This document shows positions 41,469 to 49,941 of a stretch of DNA of 64,000 nt, in pieces. Source of the stretch: Acidimicrobiales bacterium (GTDB lineage: Bacteria > Actinomycetota > Acidimicrobiia > Acidimicrobiales > Iamiaceae); the NCBI GenBank assembly GCA_035630295.1, contig DASQKY010000037.1, positions 1 through 64,000 of the forward strand, written 5' to 3'. A program made the translations under genes and the position numbers. Numbering within the stretch: the first letter of the stretch is position 1; the number at the start of each line of letters is the position of its first letter. The notes beneath the pieces are model-generated. The model was not told where the DNA came from and made no database searches. It saw nothing but the letters and a program-made list of their open reading frames with translations.

Positions 41469-42713
41469 ATGTCCCTGCTGCGCCGGGCCCGCCTCCTGGG
41501 CCCCGCCCTGGCCGTCGTCGCCTTCGCCGGCGCCTGCGCCAGCAACGCCCCCCAGGACACCCTGGAGCCCGAGGGGCGCTACGCCCGGGACATCGACCGC
41601 CTCAGCGACCCGATCTTCATCGTGGCCGGCGTGGTCTTCGTGCTGGTCCTGGGCGGCGCGGTGCTGATCGCCCTCCGGTTCCGGGCCCGGGGCCAGGAGC
41701 ACTTCGAGGACATGCCGTCCCAGATCCACGGCCACAACGCCCTGGAGATCGGCTGGACCCTCCTGCCCGCCGTGGTCCTGGGCCTGGTCGGCGTGGCCAG
41801 CGTGGCCGCCATCTTCAACCTGGCCGAGGAACCGCCCGAGGACGCGGTGACGGTTCAGGTGGTGGGCAACCAGTGGTGGTGGGAGTACCGCTACGACGTC
41901 AACGGGAACGGCAGCTACTCCGACCCCGAGGACGTCGTCACCGCCAACGACCTGGTCATCCCGGCCGGCCAGCAGGTCGGCCTGGAGATCACGTCCCGTG
42001 ACGTCATCCACTCGTTCTGGGCCCCCAAGCTGAACGGCAAGCGCGACGCCGTGCCCAACCGCACCCACCCGTGGAACCTGCAGGCCGACGAGCCCGGCGA
42101 GTTCATCGGCCAGTGCACCGAGTACTGCGGGCTGTCGCACGCCGAGATGCGCCTCAAGGTGGTGGCCCTGGACGAGGCCGACTTCGACGCCTGGATCGCC
42201 GAGCAGCAGCGCGACGCCGAGCCCTACGCCGAGGGCGACGAGAGCCTGGAGGCCCTCGGCTACCAGGTCTTCACCCAGCAGCTCTGCTCCAGCTGCCACC
42301 AGATCGACGGCATCAACGAGGAGAACTTCTCCGACGAGGACGTCCCCGAGTTCGCCCGGGACATCATGGGCGGGCCCGGCACCATCACCGACCCGCTCCT
42401 CCAGGCCAGCCGCCACGCCCCCAACCTGACCCACCTGATGAGCCGCACCACCTTCGCCGGCGGCAAGTTCGACCTGGTGCGCGACACCGAGGAGTGCCGG
42501 GCCCTGGGGCTGGACTGGGCCGAGGACCCCGAGACCCGGGACCGGTGCCTCGACCGGGGGGCGCTGGAGGCGTGGTTGCGCAACCCGCCGGCCGAGAAGG
42601 CCATGCAGGCCGAGGCGGTGCCGGGCCGCAGCCCGCGCCGGGGCATGCCGGCCCTCGACCTGACCGAGGAACAGATCGACCAGCTGGTCTCCTACCTGAT
42701 GACGCTCACGTAG
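41469..42713 (+). CDS. ctaC: cytochrome c oxidase subunit II with fused cytochrome c
   Basis: About 414 residues. A lipoprotein-type signal (MSLLRRARLLGPALAVVAFAGAC) is followed by one or two further helices (IFIVAGVVFVLVLGGAVLIAL, IGWTLLPAVVLGLVGVASVAAI) and a cupredoxin domain with the copper-A ligands in GQCTEYCGLSHAEM. The C terminus has a cytochrome c domain: heme site CSSCH and a later methionine-bearing region RRGMPALDL. A fused c domain makes this a caa3-type arrangement. ATG 41469 has GAGGGAG five bases upstream; an ATG at 41394 overlapping the previous gene's stop is the alternative. Confidence 0.93.
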   Translation: MSLLRRARLLGPALAVVAFAGACASNAPQDTLEPEGRYARDIDRLSDPIFIVAGVVFVLVLGGAVLIALRFRARGQEHFEDMPSQIHGHNALEIGWTLLPAVVLGLVGVASVAAIFNLAEEPPEDAVTVQVVGNQWWWEYRYDVNGNGSYSDPEDVVTANDLVIPAGQQVGLEITSRDVIHSFWAPKLNGKRDAVPNRTHPWNLQADEPGEFIGQCTEYCGLSHAEMRLKVVALDEADFDAWIAEQQRDAEPYAEGDESLEALGYQVFTQQLCSSCHQIDGINEENFSDEDVPEFARDIMGGPGTITDPLLQASRHAPNLTHLMSRTTFAGGKFDLVRDTEECRALGLDWAEDPETRDRCLDRGALEAWLRNPPAEKAMQAEAVPGRSPRRGMPALDLTEEQIDQLVSYLMTLT

Positions 42714-42732
42714 GACGACGGGAGAGATCGCG

Positions 42733-44745
42733 ATGACGACGACCACGCCTCCGACCGGCCCCCTGGCCCTGCCCTCCGGGGAGGAGCCGCGCCGCAACCC
42801 GCTCGGCGCCTTCGCCCGGCCCACCGCCACCGCCGGGTGGCGCAGCTGGATGACCAGCGTCGACCACAAGCGGATCGGCATCATGTACGGGGCGGCGTCC
42901 CTGTTCTTCCTGTTGATCGGCGGGTTCGAGGCCCTGCTCATCCGGGTGCAGCTGGCCCAGCCCGACGGCCAGCTCCTCTCGGCCGACGCCTACAACCAGA
43001 TCTACACGATGCACGGCACGACCATGATCTTCCTGGTCGTGATGCCCATCGGCGCCGCCTTCATGAACTACCTGATCCCGTTGCAGATCGGGGCCCGCGA
43101 CGTCGCCTTCCCCCGCCTCAACGCCCTCAGCTTCTGGACGTTCATGGGCGGCGGGATCGTCCTCAACTCGTCCTGGTTGCTGGGTGGGGGGGCCGACGGC
43201 GGCTGGTTCAACTACGCCCCCAACAACGGCGTGGTCTTCTCCCCCAGCCACGGCATCGACTTCTGGAACATGGGCCTGCTGATCACCGGCATCGCCTCGC
43301 TGGTCGGCGCCATCAACCTGATCGTCACCTGCCTGAACCTGCGGGCCCCGGGCATGACCTTCTTCAAGATGCCGGTGTTCACCTGGATGGGCCTGGTGAC
43401 GCAGTTCCTGCTGCTGTTCGCCATCCCGGTGCTGACCGCGGCGCAGTTCCTGCTGCTGTTCGACCGGCTCTTCGGGGCCCGGTTCTTCGACACCTCGGCC
43501 GGGGCCGACCCGCTGCTGTGGGAGCACCTGTTCTGGATCTTCGGGCACCCGGAGGTCTACATCATGATCCTCCCGGCCTTCGGGGTGATCTCCGAGATCA
43601 TGCCGACCTTCAGCCGCAAGCCGATCTTCGGCTACCCGTTCATGATCTTCTCGGGGATCGCCATCGGCTTCATGGGTTGGGGGGTGTGGGCCCACCACAT
43701 GTTCGCCTCCGGTGTGGGGCCCCTGTCGGTGGCCGCCTTCTCGGTCTCGACCATGTTCATCGCCGTGCCCACCGGGGTGAAGATCTTCAACTGGCTGGCC
43801 ACCATGTGGGGTGGCCGGCTCAAGTTCTCGGCCCCGATGCTCTACTCGGTGGGCCTGGTCACCATGTTCACCATCGGTGGCCTCTCGGGGGTGACCCACG
43901 CGGTGGCCGCGTCGGACACGCAGCAGACCGACACGTACTACATCGTCGCCCACTTCCACTACGTGCTGTTCGGCGGCGCCCTCTTCGGCTTCATCGGCGG
44001 CTGGTACTTCTGGTGGCCCAAGGTCTTCGGCTACGTCCTGAACGACCGGGTGGGCAAGGTCAACTTCTGGATCCTGCTGATCGGCTTCAACCTGACCTTC
44101 GGGCCCATGCACATCCTGGGCCTCCAGGGCATGCCCCGGCGGATCTACAGCTACCGCGACGGCTACGGCTTCAACCTGTGGAACTTCGTGAGCACCGTCG
44201 GCGCCTTCATCATCGCCGTGTCGTTCCTGATCTTCTTCTGGAACATCGTCCGGTCCCGCCGGGCCCACGTCCGGAGTGGTGCGACCATGGTCGCCGACCC
44301 CTGGGACGCCCGCAGCCTGGAGTGGTCGGTGCCCAGCCCCACCCCGGCCCACAACTTCGACGTGGTGCCCACCATCCGCCGCCTCGACGACTTCTGGCAC
44401 CGCAAGTACCAGGAGGACGCCGGGGGCAAGCTGGTGCGGGTGGCCACCTCCGAGGAGGTCGCCCAGCCCGGCAACGGTGAGGGCGTGCACCTGCCGTCCC
44501 CGTCGTACTGGCCGCTGGTCCTCTCCGCCGGCTTCCCGTTCGTGGCCTGGGGCCTGATCTTCAACCTGTGGCTCTGCCTCGTCGGGGGCATCCTGGTGGT
44601 CGCCGCCATCTACGGCTGGGTGCTCGAGCCCTCGACCGCCCCCGAGGCCCACCGCGGCTCGGACGACCACGACCCGGACGACCACCCGGCACCCACCGAT
44701 GACGGCGCTGCCGCCACGCCCGAGGAGGCTGCGCTCGTTGACTGA
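42733..44745 (+). CDS. ctaD: cytochrome c oxidase subunit I (canonical)
   Basis: A 670-residue catalytic subunit reducing oxygen to water and pumping protons. All ligands are present: low-spin haem a His94 (TMHGTTM) and His409, high-spin haem a3 His407 (VAHFHY), copper-B His272 (GHPEVY) with crosslink Tyr276, and His321-His322 (WAHHMF). The C-terminal part beyond helix XII carries an extension with SYWPLVLSAGFPFV and more helices, like other actinobacterial CtaD proteins. Ends with an Asp/Pro-rich tail overlapping the ctaE start. Confidence 0.97.
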   Translation: MTTTTPPTGPLALPSGEEPRRNPLGAFARPTATAGWRSWMTSVDHKRIGIMYGAASLFFLLIGGFEALLIRVQLAQPDGQLLSADAYNQIYTMHGTTMIFLVVMPIGAAFMNYLIPLQIGARDVAFPRLNALSFWTFMGGGIVLNSSWLLGGGADGGWFNYAPNNGVVFSPSHGIDFWNMGLLITGIASLVGAINLIVTCLNLRAPGMTFFKMPVFTWMGLVTQFLLLFAIPVLTAAQFLLLFDRLFGARFFDTSAGADPLLWEHLFWIFGHPEVYIMILPAFGVISEIMPTFSRKPIFGYPFMIFSGIAIGFMGWGVWAHHMFASGVGPLSVAAFSVSTMFIAVPTGVKIFNWLATMWGGRLKFSAPMLYSVGLVTMFTIGGLSGVTHAVAASDTQQTDTYYIVAHFHYVLFGGALFGFIGGWYFWWPKVFGYVLNDRVGKVNFWILLIGFNLTFGPMHILGLQGMPRRIYSYRDGYGFNLWNFVSTVGAFIIAVSFLIFFWNIVRSRRAHVRSGATMVADPWDARSLEWSVPSPTPAHNFDVVPTIRRLDDFWHRKYQEDAGGKLVRVATSEEVAQPGNGEGVHLPSPSYWPLVLSAGFPFVAWGLIFNLWLCLVGGILVVAAIYGWVLEPSTAPEAHRGSDDHDPDDHPAPTDDGAAATPEEAALVD

Positions 44746-45409
44746 GACCACCCTGTCCGATGAGCTCGACGACGCTCGCGCCCTGGAGCAGCGCTCCGAG
44801 CGGGCCGCGGCCTACGCCGACGGGCCCGACGGCCACGACCACCACGCCACCAACACGGGGATCTCCAACCCCAAGCTGGCCATGTGGGTGTTCCTGGGCT
44901 CGGAGTGCCTGCTGTTCGGCGGGCTGATCTCCACGTTCCTGCTCTACAAGCACAACAACCAGGCCGGTGGCCCGACGCCGCACGAGCTCTACGACATCGA
45001 GCTCACGTCGATCTCGTCGTTCGTGCTGCTGATGTCGTCGCTGACCATGGTGCTGGCCGTCTCGGCCATCCAGCGGGGGGAGCACTCCCGCCTCCGCCTG
45101 TGGTTGGCCACCACCGCCATCCTGGGCGCCACCTTCATCGCCGGCCAGGTCTACGAGTTCCAGGTCTTCGTGAAGGAGGGCCTGGGCTTCACCACCAACG
45201 CCGCCGGCTCCGCCTTCTTCGCCCTCACCGGCTTCCACGGCGTGCACGTGAGCCTGGGCATCGTCATGCTGCTCTCGGCCCTGGTGCTGTCCCTGGCCGG
45301 GCGCATCCCCCAGGCCCGGGCCGAGGCGGTCGAGATCGTGGGCCTGTACTGGCACTTCGTGGACGTGGTGTGGGTCCTGATCTTCACCGTCGTCTACCTG
45401 ATCCCCTGA
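44738..45409 (+). CDS. ctaE: cytochrome c oxidase subunit III
   Basis: A 223-residue protein starting at TTG 44738 inside the end of ctaD. An acidic N-terminal tail precedes helices: AMWVFLGSECLLFGGLISTF, SSFVLLMSSLTMVLAVSAI, TGFHGVHVSLGIVMLLSAL and WHFVDVVWVLIFTVVYL. FHGVHV and WHFVDVVW are the family signatures. GAGGAGG lies about nine bases before the TTG. A farther ATG at 44699 would overlap ctaD more and adds only a basic tail. Confidence 0.95.
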   Translation: MTETTLSDELDDARALEQRSERAAAYADGPDGHDHHATNTGISNPKLAMWVFLGSECLLFGGLISTFLLYKHNNQAGGPTPHELYDIELTSISSFVLLMSSLTMVLAVSAIQRGEHSRLRLWLATTAILGATFIAGQVYEFQVFVKEGLGFTTNAAGSAFFALTGFHGVHVSLGIVMLLSALVLSLAGRIPQARAEAVEIVGLYWHFVDVVWVLIFTVVYLIP

Positions 45410-45419
45410 GAGGCCGGCC

Positions 45420-45758
45420 ATGACCGACGCCACGATCACCGAGCCCGAGGCCACGGAGCACCACGACGACGGGCACGGCCACGCCAGTGACGTCCTCTAC
45501 ATGAAGGTGGCGGCCGGCCTGGCCGTGCTCACCGGCATGGAGGTGGCCTGGCCGTACCTCATCGACGACGGCCCGGTCCTGATGTTCCCGCTGCTGATCG
45601 TGATGGCGATCAAGTTCGTGATCATCGCCGCCTTCTTCATGCACCTGAAGTTCGACTCGAAGATCCTCAGCCGGGTCTTCTACTCGGGCCTCGGCCTGGC
45701 CGTGGGCGTGTACATCATCGCCCTGCTCACGTTCCGCGTCTTCGAGGGGCAAGTCTGA
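45420..45758 (+). CDS. ctaF: cytochrome c oxidase subunit IV-like (CtaF)
   Basis: A 112-residue membrane protein with a His-rich N-terminal tail and three hydrophobic segments. VLYMKVAAGLAVLTGMEV, MFPLLIVMAIKFVIIAAFFMHLKFDS and FYSGLGLAVGVYIIALLTF match the caa3/prokaryotic subunit IV family, including the FFMHLKFD block. It follows ctaE by 10 bases. Confidence 0.9.
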   Translation: MTDATITEPEATEHHDDGHGHASDVLYMKVAAGLAVLTGMEVAWPYLIDDGPVLMFPLLIVMAIKFVIIAAFFMHLKFDSKILSRVFYSGLGLAVGVYIIALLTFRVFEGQV

Positions 45759-45786
45759 GCCGGCCTGGCTCGGAGGGTCCCGCCTG

Positions 45787-46737
45787 ATGCTCGCTGCCGG
45801 CGCCCCCGACCTCTGGCGGTTCCAGCCGCACCCCGAGGTGTGGGTGCTGGTGCTCAGCCTCGCCGCCCTCTACGTGGGGGCGGTCCGGGTGGTGGGGCCC
45901 AAGGCGGTGCCCGAGGGCACGCCGGTGCTCAGCCGGCGCAACAAGGCCGCCGCCGTGGCCGGCATCGTCCTGCTGTGGGTGGCCTCCGACTGGCCGATGC
46001 ACGACATCGCCGAGGAGTACCTGTACCTGGTCCACATGGTGCAGCACACCATCCTCACCCTGGTCGTGCCCCCCCTGGCCCTCCTGGCCACGCCCCGCTG
46101 GCTGGCCGACCTGGTGCTGGGCTCGGGCCGGGTCCGCCGGGTCATCCAGGTGGCGGCCAAGCCGGTGGTGGCCGGCGTGGCCTTCAACGCCATGACCATG
46201 GCCGTCCACTGGCCGACGCTGGTGAACGCCTCGGTCTCCAACGGCGTCCTCCACTACGGCCTCCACGTGGCGCTGGTGTTCACCGCCTTCATGATGTGGA
46301 CGCCGGTGTGCGGGCCCATCGAGGAGTGGCGCATGTCGCCCCCGGCCCAGATGATCTACCTGTTCCTCATGTCCGTCGTCCCCACCGTGCCCGGTGGCTG
46401 GCTCACCTTCGCCGAGGGCGCGGTGTACGACAGCTACGACATCCCCCAGCGGGCCTTCGGCCTCTCGGTGCAGGACGACCAGCAGGCGGCCGGGGTGTTC
46501 ATGAAGCTGGCCGCCGGCGGTGAGCTGTGGGTGATCATCACCGCCATGTTCTTCGTGTGGGCCTTCCGGCACATGCGGGCCGAGGAGGAGCTGGCCCGGG
46601 CCGACCGAGCGCCCGCCACGCCGGACGGTCCCGCCGCCCGGGCCGACGGCGACGAGCCGCTGACCTACGACGAGGTCGAGCGGGCCTTCGCCGAGACGGC
46701 CGCCGCCCCCGAGCCCGACCGCCCCCGGCGGCGCTGA
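45787..46737 (+). CDS. ctaG: cytochrome c oxidase assembly protein CtaG
   Basis: A 316-residue seven-helix protein of the caa3-type CtaG family, needed for copper insertion into the oxidase. ASDWPMHDIAEEYLYLVHMVQHTIL, MTMAVHWPTLVNASVSN and MMWTPVCGPIEEW (read in parts) are family blocks; the histidines in H..Q.H and M.VHWP probably bind copper. The C-terminal 50 residues are charged and disordered. Start ATG 45787 is close behind ctaF. Confidence 0.92.
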   Translation: MLAAGAPDLWRFQPHPEVWVLVLSLAALYVGAVRVVGPKAVPEGTPVLSRRNKAAAVAGIVLLWVASDWPMHDIAEEYLYLVHMVQHTILTLVVPPLALLATPRWLADLVLGSGRVRRVIQVAAKPVVAGVAFNAMTMAVHWPTLVNASVSNGVLHYGLHVALVFTAFMMWTPVCGPIEEWRMSPPAQMIYLFLMSVVPTVPGGWLTFAEGAVYDSYDIPQRAFGLSVQDDQQAAGVFMKLAAGGELWVIITAMFFVWAFRHMRAEEELARADRAPATPDGPAARADGDEPLTYDEVERAFAETAAAPEPDRPRRR

Positions 46738-46745
46738 CGCCCCTC

Positions 46746-47510
46746 GTGGCCGTCGTCGCCCCCGGCCCGCCGCCCATGGCCGCGCCCGCCCGCCGTCGCG
46801 TCGGCGCCCAGGTCCGCATGGAGCTGGTCCTGACCCTGCGCCGGGGCGAGTCGGTGCTGCTCACCTTCCTGATCCCGGTGCTGGTCCTGGTGTTCTTCAG
46901 CCTGGTCGACGTGCTGCCCACCGGCGAGGAGCAGGCCGTGGACTTCCTGCTGCCGGGCGTGCTGGCCCTGTCGGTGATGTCGACGGCCATGACCGGCCTG
47001 GCCATCGCCACCGGGTTCGAGCGCTCCAGCGGGGTGCTCAAGCGCCTGGCCGTCACGCCCCTCACCCGGCGGGACCTGGTGGCGGCCAAGCTGGCGTCGG
47101 TCCTGGTGGTCGAGACCCTCCAGGTGGCGGTGATCCTGGTGGTCGGCCTGCTCCTGGGGTGGGACCCCACCGCGGGCCTGGGCACGACGCTGGCCGCCAT
47201 GGTGCTGGCGTCGGTGGCCTTCGCCGGCATCGGGATGCTCATGGCCGGCACCCTCCCGGCCCTGACCACCCTGGCCCTGGCCAACGCCACCTACGTGGTG
47301 CTGCTGTTCGTGGGCGGCGTGGTGACCCCGCTCGACGACCTGCCAACCGCCCTCCGGGTGGTGGCCCGGGCCCTGCCCATCGGGGCGCTGTCGGACATCG
47401 CCCACGGGGCCCTGGGGGCGGGGCCGGTCCCCGGCGGGGCGTGGCTGGTGCTCGGGGCGTGGGCCTTGGTGGCCCCGGCGTTGGCCGCCTGGCGCTTCCG
47501 CTGGGAGTGA
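46746..47510 (+). CDS. ABC-2-type transporter permease
   Basis: A 254-residue membrane protein with six helices. An N-terminal amphipathic section (RRVGAQVRMELVLTLRRGESVLLTF) is followed by LLPGVLALSVMSTAMTG, the coupling region ERSSGVLKRLAVTPLTRRDLVAAKL, and the final part TLALANATYVVLLFVGG, as in DrrB/ABC-2 permeases. The ATPase that must drive it is not adjacent; a daunorubicin-type ATPase at 62288-63247 is the nearest candidate. Start GTG 46746 (or ATG 46776). It is probably co-transcribed with ctaG. Confidence 0.88.
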   Translation: MAVVAPGPPPMAAPARRRVGAQVRMELVLTLRRGESVLLTFLIPVLVLVFFSLVDVLPTGEEQAVDFLLPGVLALSVMSTAMTGLAIATGFERSSGVLKRLAVTPLTRRDLVAAKLASVLVVETLQVAVILVVGLLLGWDPTAGLGTTLAAMVLASVAFAGIGMLMAGTLPALTTLALANATYVVLLFVGGVVTPLDDLPTALRVVARALPIGALSDIAHGALGAGPVPGGAWLVLGAWALVAPALAAWRFRWE

Positions 47511-47629
47511 CGCCGGTCGGCGCCGGTCGGGCGTCCTCGCGACGCCGGGCGGTGGTGGACGGCCGGGCCCCGTCCCCGAAGGGGGGTGGGGTGCCCGGCG
47601 CCGGTCCGAGCTGGGAACAAACCCGCCAG

Positions 47630-48559
47630 ATGGCCCCTCTCACCCGCATGACTCGAGGGATCGTCGCCGATCGCACCGTGAGCACGTCGGGCCGCTGGGC
47701 CCGCTGGCTGGGGGGCAGCGCCGCCGCCCTGGCCACGGTGGTGGCCCTGGCCACGCCGGCACCGGCCCAGGGGAGCGTCCCGGCCCCGGCCCCGGGCCCG
47801 CAGGCCGCCGGGGTGGGCCAGCCCACCACCGAGCCGCAGCCGGGCGGCATCGGCGGGCGCCCCGGAGGGGACCCCTCGACCACCACGACCACGGAGGCGC
47901 CCCGCACCACCGAGGGGCCGACCACCACCGAGGCGGCCGAGGACCCGGAGCCGACGACCACCACGACGGCGGGCCGTCAGGGCCCGGCATCACCCATCGG
48001 GGACGAGGACGAGCCCGATGCTGCCGACGACGACACCTCGGTGGTGGCCCTGGCCGCCGCCCTCCTGGCCGGCCTGGTGATCGGCGCCGTCCTGGTCGCC
48101 GTCCCCCTGGGCCTGGCCCTGGCCCGCCGCAAGGCCGCCCCGTCCGGGTCGGCCGCCCCACCGGCCCCGCCCGCCCCGGTCCCCCCGTCGGCGGCCACCC
48201 CCGCACCCGCCCCGGCCGCCGGTCCCGTGGTGGGACCCGCCCCCAGCCGGGAGGAGGCCCAGGCCCGGTCCCAGCGGGCCGCCCTGGCCGAGTCCCTCAT
48301 GGCACTGCGCGACCAGATGCCCAGCGCCGCCCTGGCCGACGAGGCGGTCCGGGCCCTGGCCGCGGTGGGCATCACGGAGGTCCGGCCCGACGGCCAGCCC
48401 TTCGACCCGGCCCGCCACCACGCCGTGGACCAGGTCGAGACCGACGACCCCTCCCGCCACAACACCGTGGTGTCGACCGAGCGCCCCGGCTACGTCGACG
48501 GCGACCGGCTCGTGCGCCAGCCCGAGGTCGTGGTGGCCCGGCACGGGAGCGGGACGTGA
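47630..48559 (+). CDS. membrane-anchored GrpE-like nucleotide exchange factor
   Basis: A 309-residue protein. The N terminus has a cleavable-looking signal (LGGSAAALATVVALATPAPAQG), then a Thr/Pro/Glu-rich spacer and a transmembrane helix (SVVALAAALLAGLVIGAVLVAVPLGLAL), leaving the C-terminal 150 residues in the cytoplasm if the spacer is exported. The last 85 residues match the GrpE beta domain: AVGITEVRPDGQPFDPARHHAVDQVET, split in blocks, then TERPGYVDGDRLVRQPEVVV. GrpE releases ADP from Hsp70, and the window has an Hsp70 at 60553-62139. No normal GrpE coiled coil is apparent; the dimer helix is short (QRAALAESLMALRDQM). Confidence 0.75.
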   Translation: MAPLTRMTRGIVADRTVSTSGRWARWLGGSAAALATVVALATPAPAQGSVPAPAPGPQAAGVGQPTTEPQPGGIGGRPGGDPSTTTTTEAPRTTEGPTTTEAAEDPEPTTTTTAGRQGPASPIGDEDEPDAADDDTSVVALAAALLAGLVIGAVLVAVPLGLALARRKAAPSGSAAPPAPPAPVPPSAATPAPAPAAGPVVGPAPSREEAQARSQRAALAESLMALRDQMPSAALADEAVRALAAVGITEVRPDGQPFDPARHHAVDQVETDDPSRHNTVVSTERPGYVDGDRLVRQPEVVVARHGSGT

Positions 48560-48606
48560 CCTCCGGTGGTGAGGCGCGGTGCGGCCCCGGAGCCCGGCCC
48601 CACCCC

Positions 48607-49176
48607 TCAGCCCTCGGCCGCCTCCAGCACGTGGGCCACGGCCCGGCGGGCCCGGTTGATGCGGGTCTTCACCGTCTCCACCGGGATGCCCTGGACCTCG
48701 GCGATCTCCTGGTAGCTGAGATCGGCGTACTCCCGCAGGACCAGCGCCTGGCGGAAGTCGGGGGGCAGCTTCTCCAGGGCCCACCGCACCGCGCTCACCG
48801 CCGTCACCGACTCCTCCAGCACGTCGCTGAACGGCCCGGCCGGCTCGGGCACCTCCTCCACGGGGTCGGGCCTGCGGCGCTGGGCCACGGCCAGGGCGGC
48901 CCGACCGCCGATCTGGCACAGCCAGGTCGAGAAGCTGGAGCGGCCCTCGAAGCGGGGGAGCGCCCGCCAGGCGTCGAGCAGGGCGTTCTGGGCCGCGTCC
49001 CGGGCCGAGTGCTCGTCGCCGGTGATGCGCACGCACACCGCGAACAGGCGCTTGCGGCTCCGTTCGACCAGCTCGGCGAAGGCCGCCTCGTCACCGTCGC
49101 GGGCCCAGGCCAGCAGATCCCCCTCGGGCGCGGTGCGATGGCGCCGGCCGCGGACCCTGGCCACGGCGGTCACCAT
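48607..49176 (-). CDS. sigma-70 family (ECF) sigma factor
   Basis: A 189-residue sigma factor: region 2 (LLAWARDGDEAAFAELVERSRKRLFAVCVRI, split; SARDAAQNALLDAWRALPRFEGRSSFSTWL) and region 4 (LPPDFRQALVLREYADLSYQEIAEVQGIPVETVKTRINRARR, split). The layout, with no zinc or C-terminal sensor domain, is a group-4 (ECF) sigma factor. Start ATG 49176 is the first residue of MVTAVARVRG. Divergent from the acidic protein/dynamin operon across 140 bases, which it may control. No anti-sigma gene follows. Confidence 0.9.
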   Translation of the reverse strand: MVTAVARVRGRRHRTAPEGDLLAWARDGDEAAFAELVERSRKRLFAVCVRITGDEHSARDAAQNALLDAWRALPRFEGRSSFSTWLCQIGGRAALAVAQRRRPDPVEEVPEPAGPFSDVLEESVTAVSAVRWALEKLPPDFRQALVLREYADLSYQEIAEVQGIPVETVKTRINRARRAVAHVLEAAEG

Positions 49177-49316
49177 CGTCTGTCCCCATGTTCCCGCATG
49201 GTGCACACCCTCGTCGTCCCGGCCGGAACAGTAGCCCTCGTCAGGCGCAGCGTCTCCTGGGCCGGACCCCCCGCCCCACCCTCCGGGGCGGGCCGCACCA
49301 AGGAGCCCCTCCCCGC

Positions 49317-49856
49317 ATGAGCGGCCTCGACAGCATCCCCCTGGACAGCTCCGGCTACCTCGACATGGACGGGTTCCCCGACGACGGCAGCGTGCTGGCC
49401 GACGACGCCCTGGCCGACCTGCACCAGGCCCTGTTGGCCGATCCGGTGGACGAGCCCGCCGACGAGGACTGGTCGTCCCTGGTGGCCGGCGCCCTGGACG
49501 ACGCCGAGCCGGCCGACGGCCCGTTCGCGGTCGGCGACGACGATCCCGTGGCCGGCGTGCGCCACGAGGACGCCCCCACCGACGACGACCCCGACGGCAC
49601 CGAAGGGGGCGAGATCGACGTCGCCGACAGCGACGGCCCCGAGGGGGGTGAGGCCGACGACACCGGCACCGACCTCCCCGACGACGACGGGACGGGCCCG
49701 GACCTCGACCTGGACGGGGACCTCGGCGCCGAGGACCTGGTGGGCCTGGACCTGCTGGACCCCGACGACGAGGCCGTCGGGGTCGACGCCCTGGCCCACG
49801 TCGAGGAGGCCGAGGCGCCGGCGGAGGCCGGCCCCGGCTTCGAGGACTACCTGTGA
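49317..49856 (+). CDS. very acidic protein before the dynamin genes
   Basis: A 179-residue protein of mostly Asp, Glu, Gly and Pro, with strongly acidic stretches (DDDPDGTEGGEIDV, LPDDDGTGPDLDLDGDLG). No signal peptide, helix or folded motif is evident apart from a short amphipathic start (SVLADDALADLHQALLADPV). It sits between the divergent sigma factor and the dynamin pair, so it may be a cytoplasmic partner or regulator. AAGGAG lies 12 bases before the ATG. I do not recognise a family. Confidence 0.7.
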   Translation: MSGLDSIPLDSSGYLDMDGFPDDGSVLADDALADLHQALLADPVDEPADEDWSSLVAGALDDAEPADGPFAVGDDDPVAGVRHEDAPTDDDPDGTEGGEIDVADSDGPEGGEADDTGTDLPDDDGTGPDLDLDGDLGAEDLVGLDLLDPDDEAVGVDALAHVEEAEAPAEAGPGFEDYL

Positions 49857-49941
49857 GGGCGGTGGCCGCCTCCTGGCCCCCGTCCCCCTCCCCCCGGGCC
49901 CTGGCCGCTGGCGGGCCGGGGCGGGGGAGGAGCGCCCAGCG

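Noticed and set aside
49177-49316. ECF-type promoter (GGAAC ... CGTC) between the sigma factor and the acidic gene
   Set aside because: GGAAC at 49225 and CGTC-like boxes are present, but spacings of about 9 and 21 bases do not match the usual 16-17.
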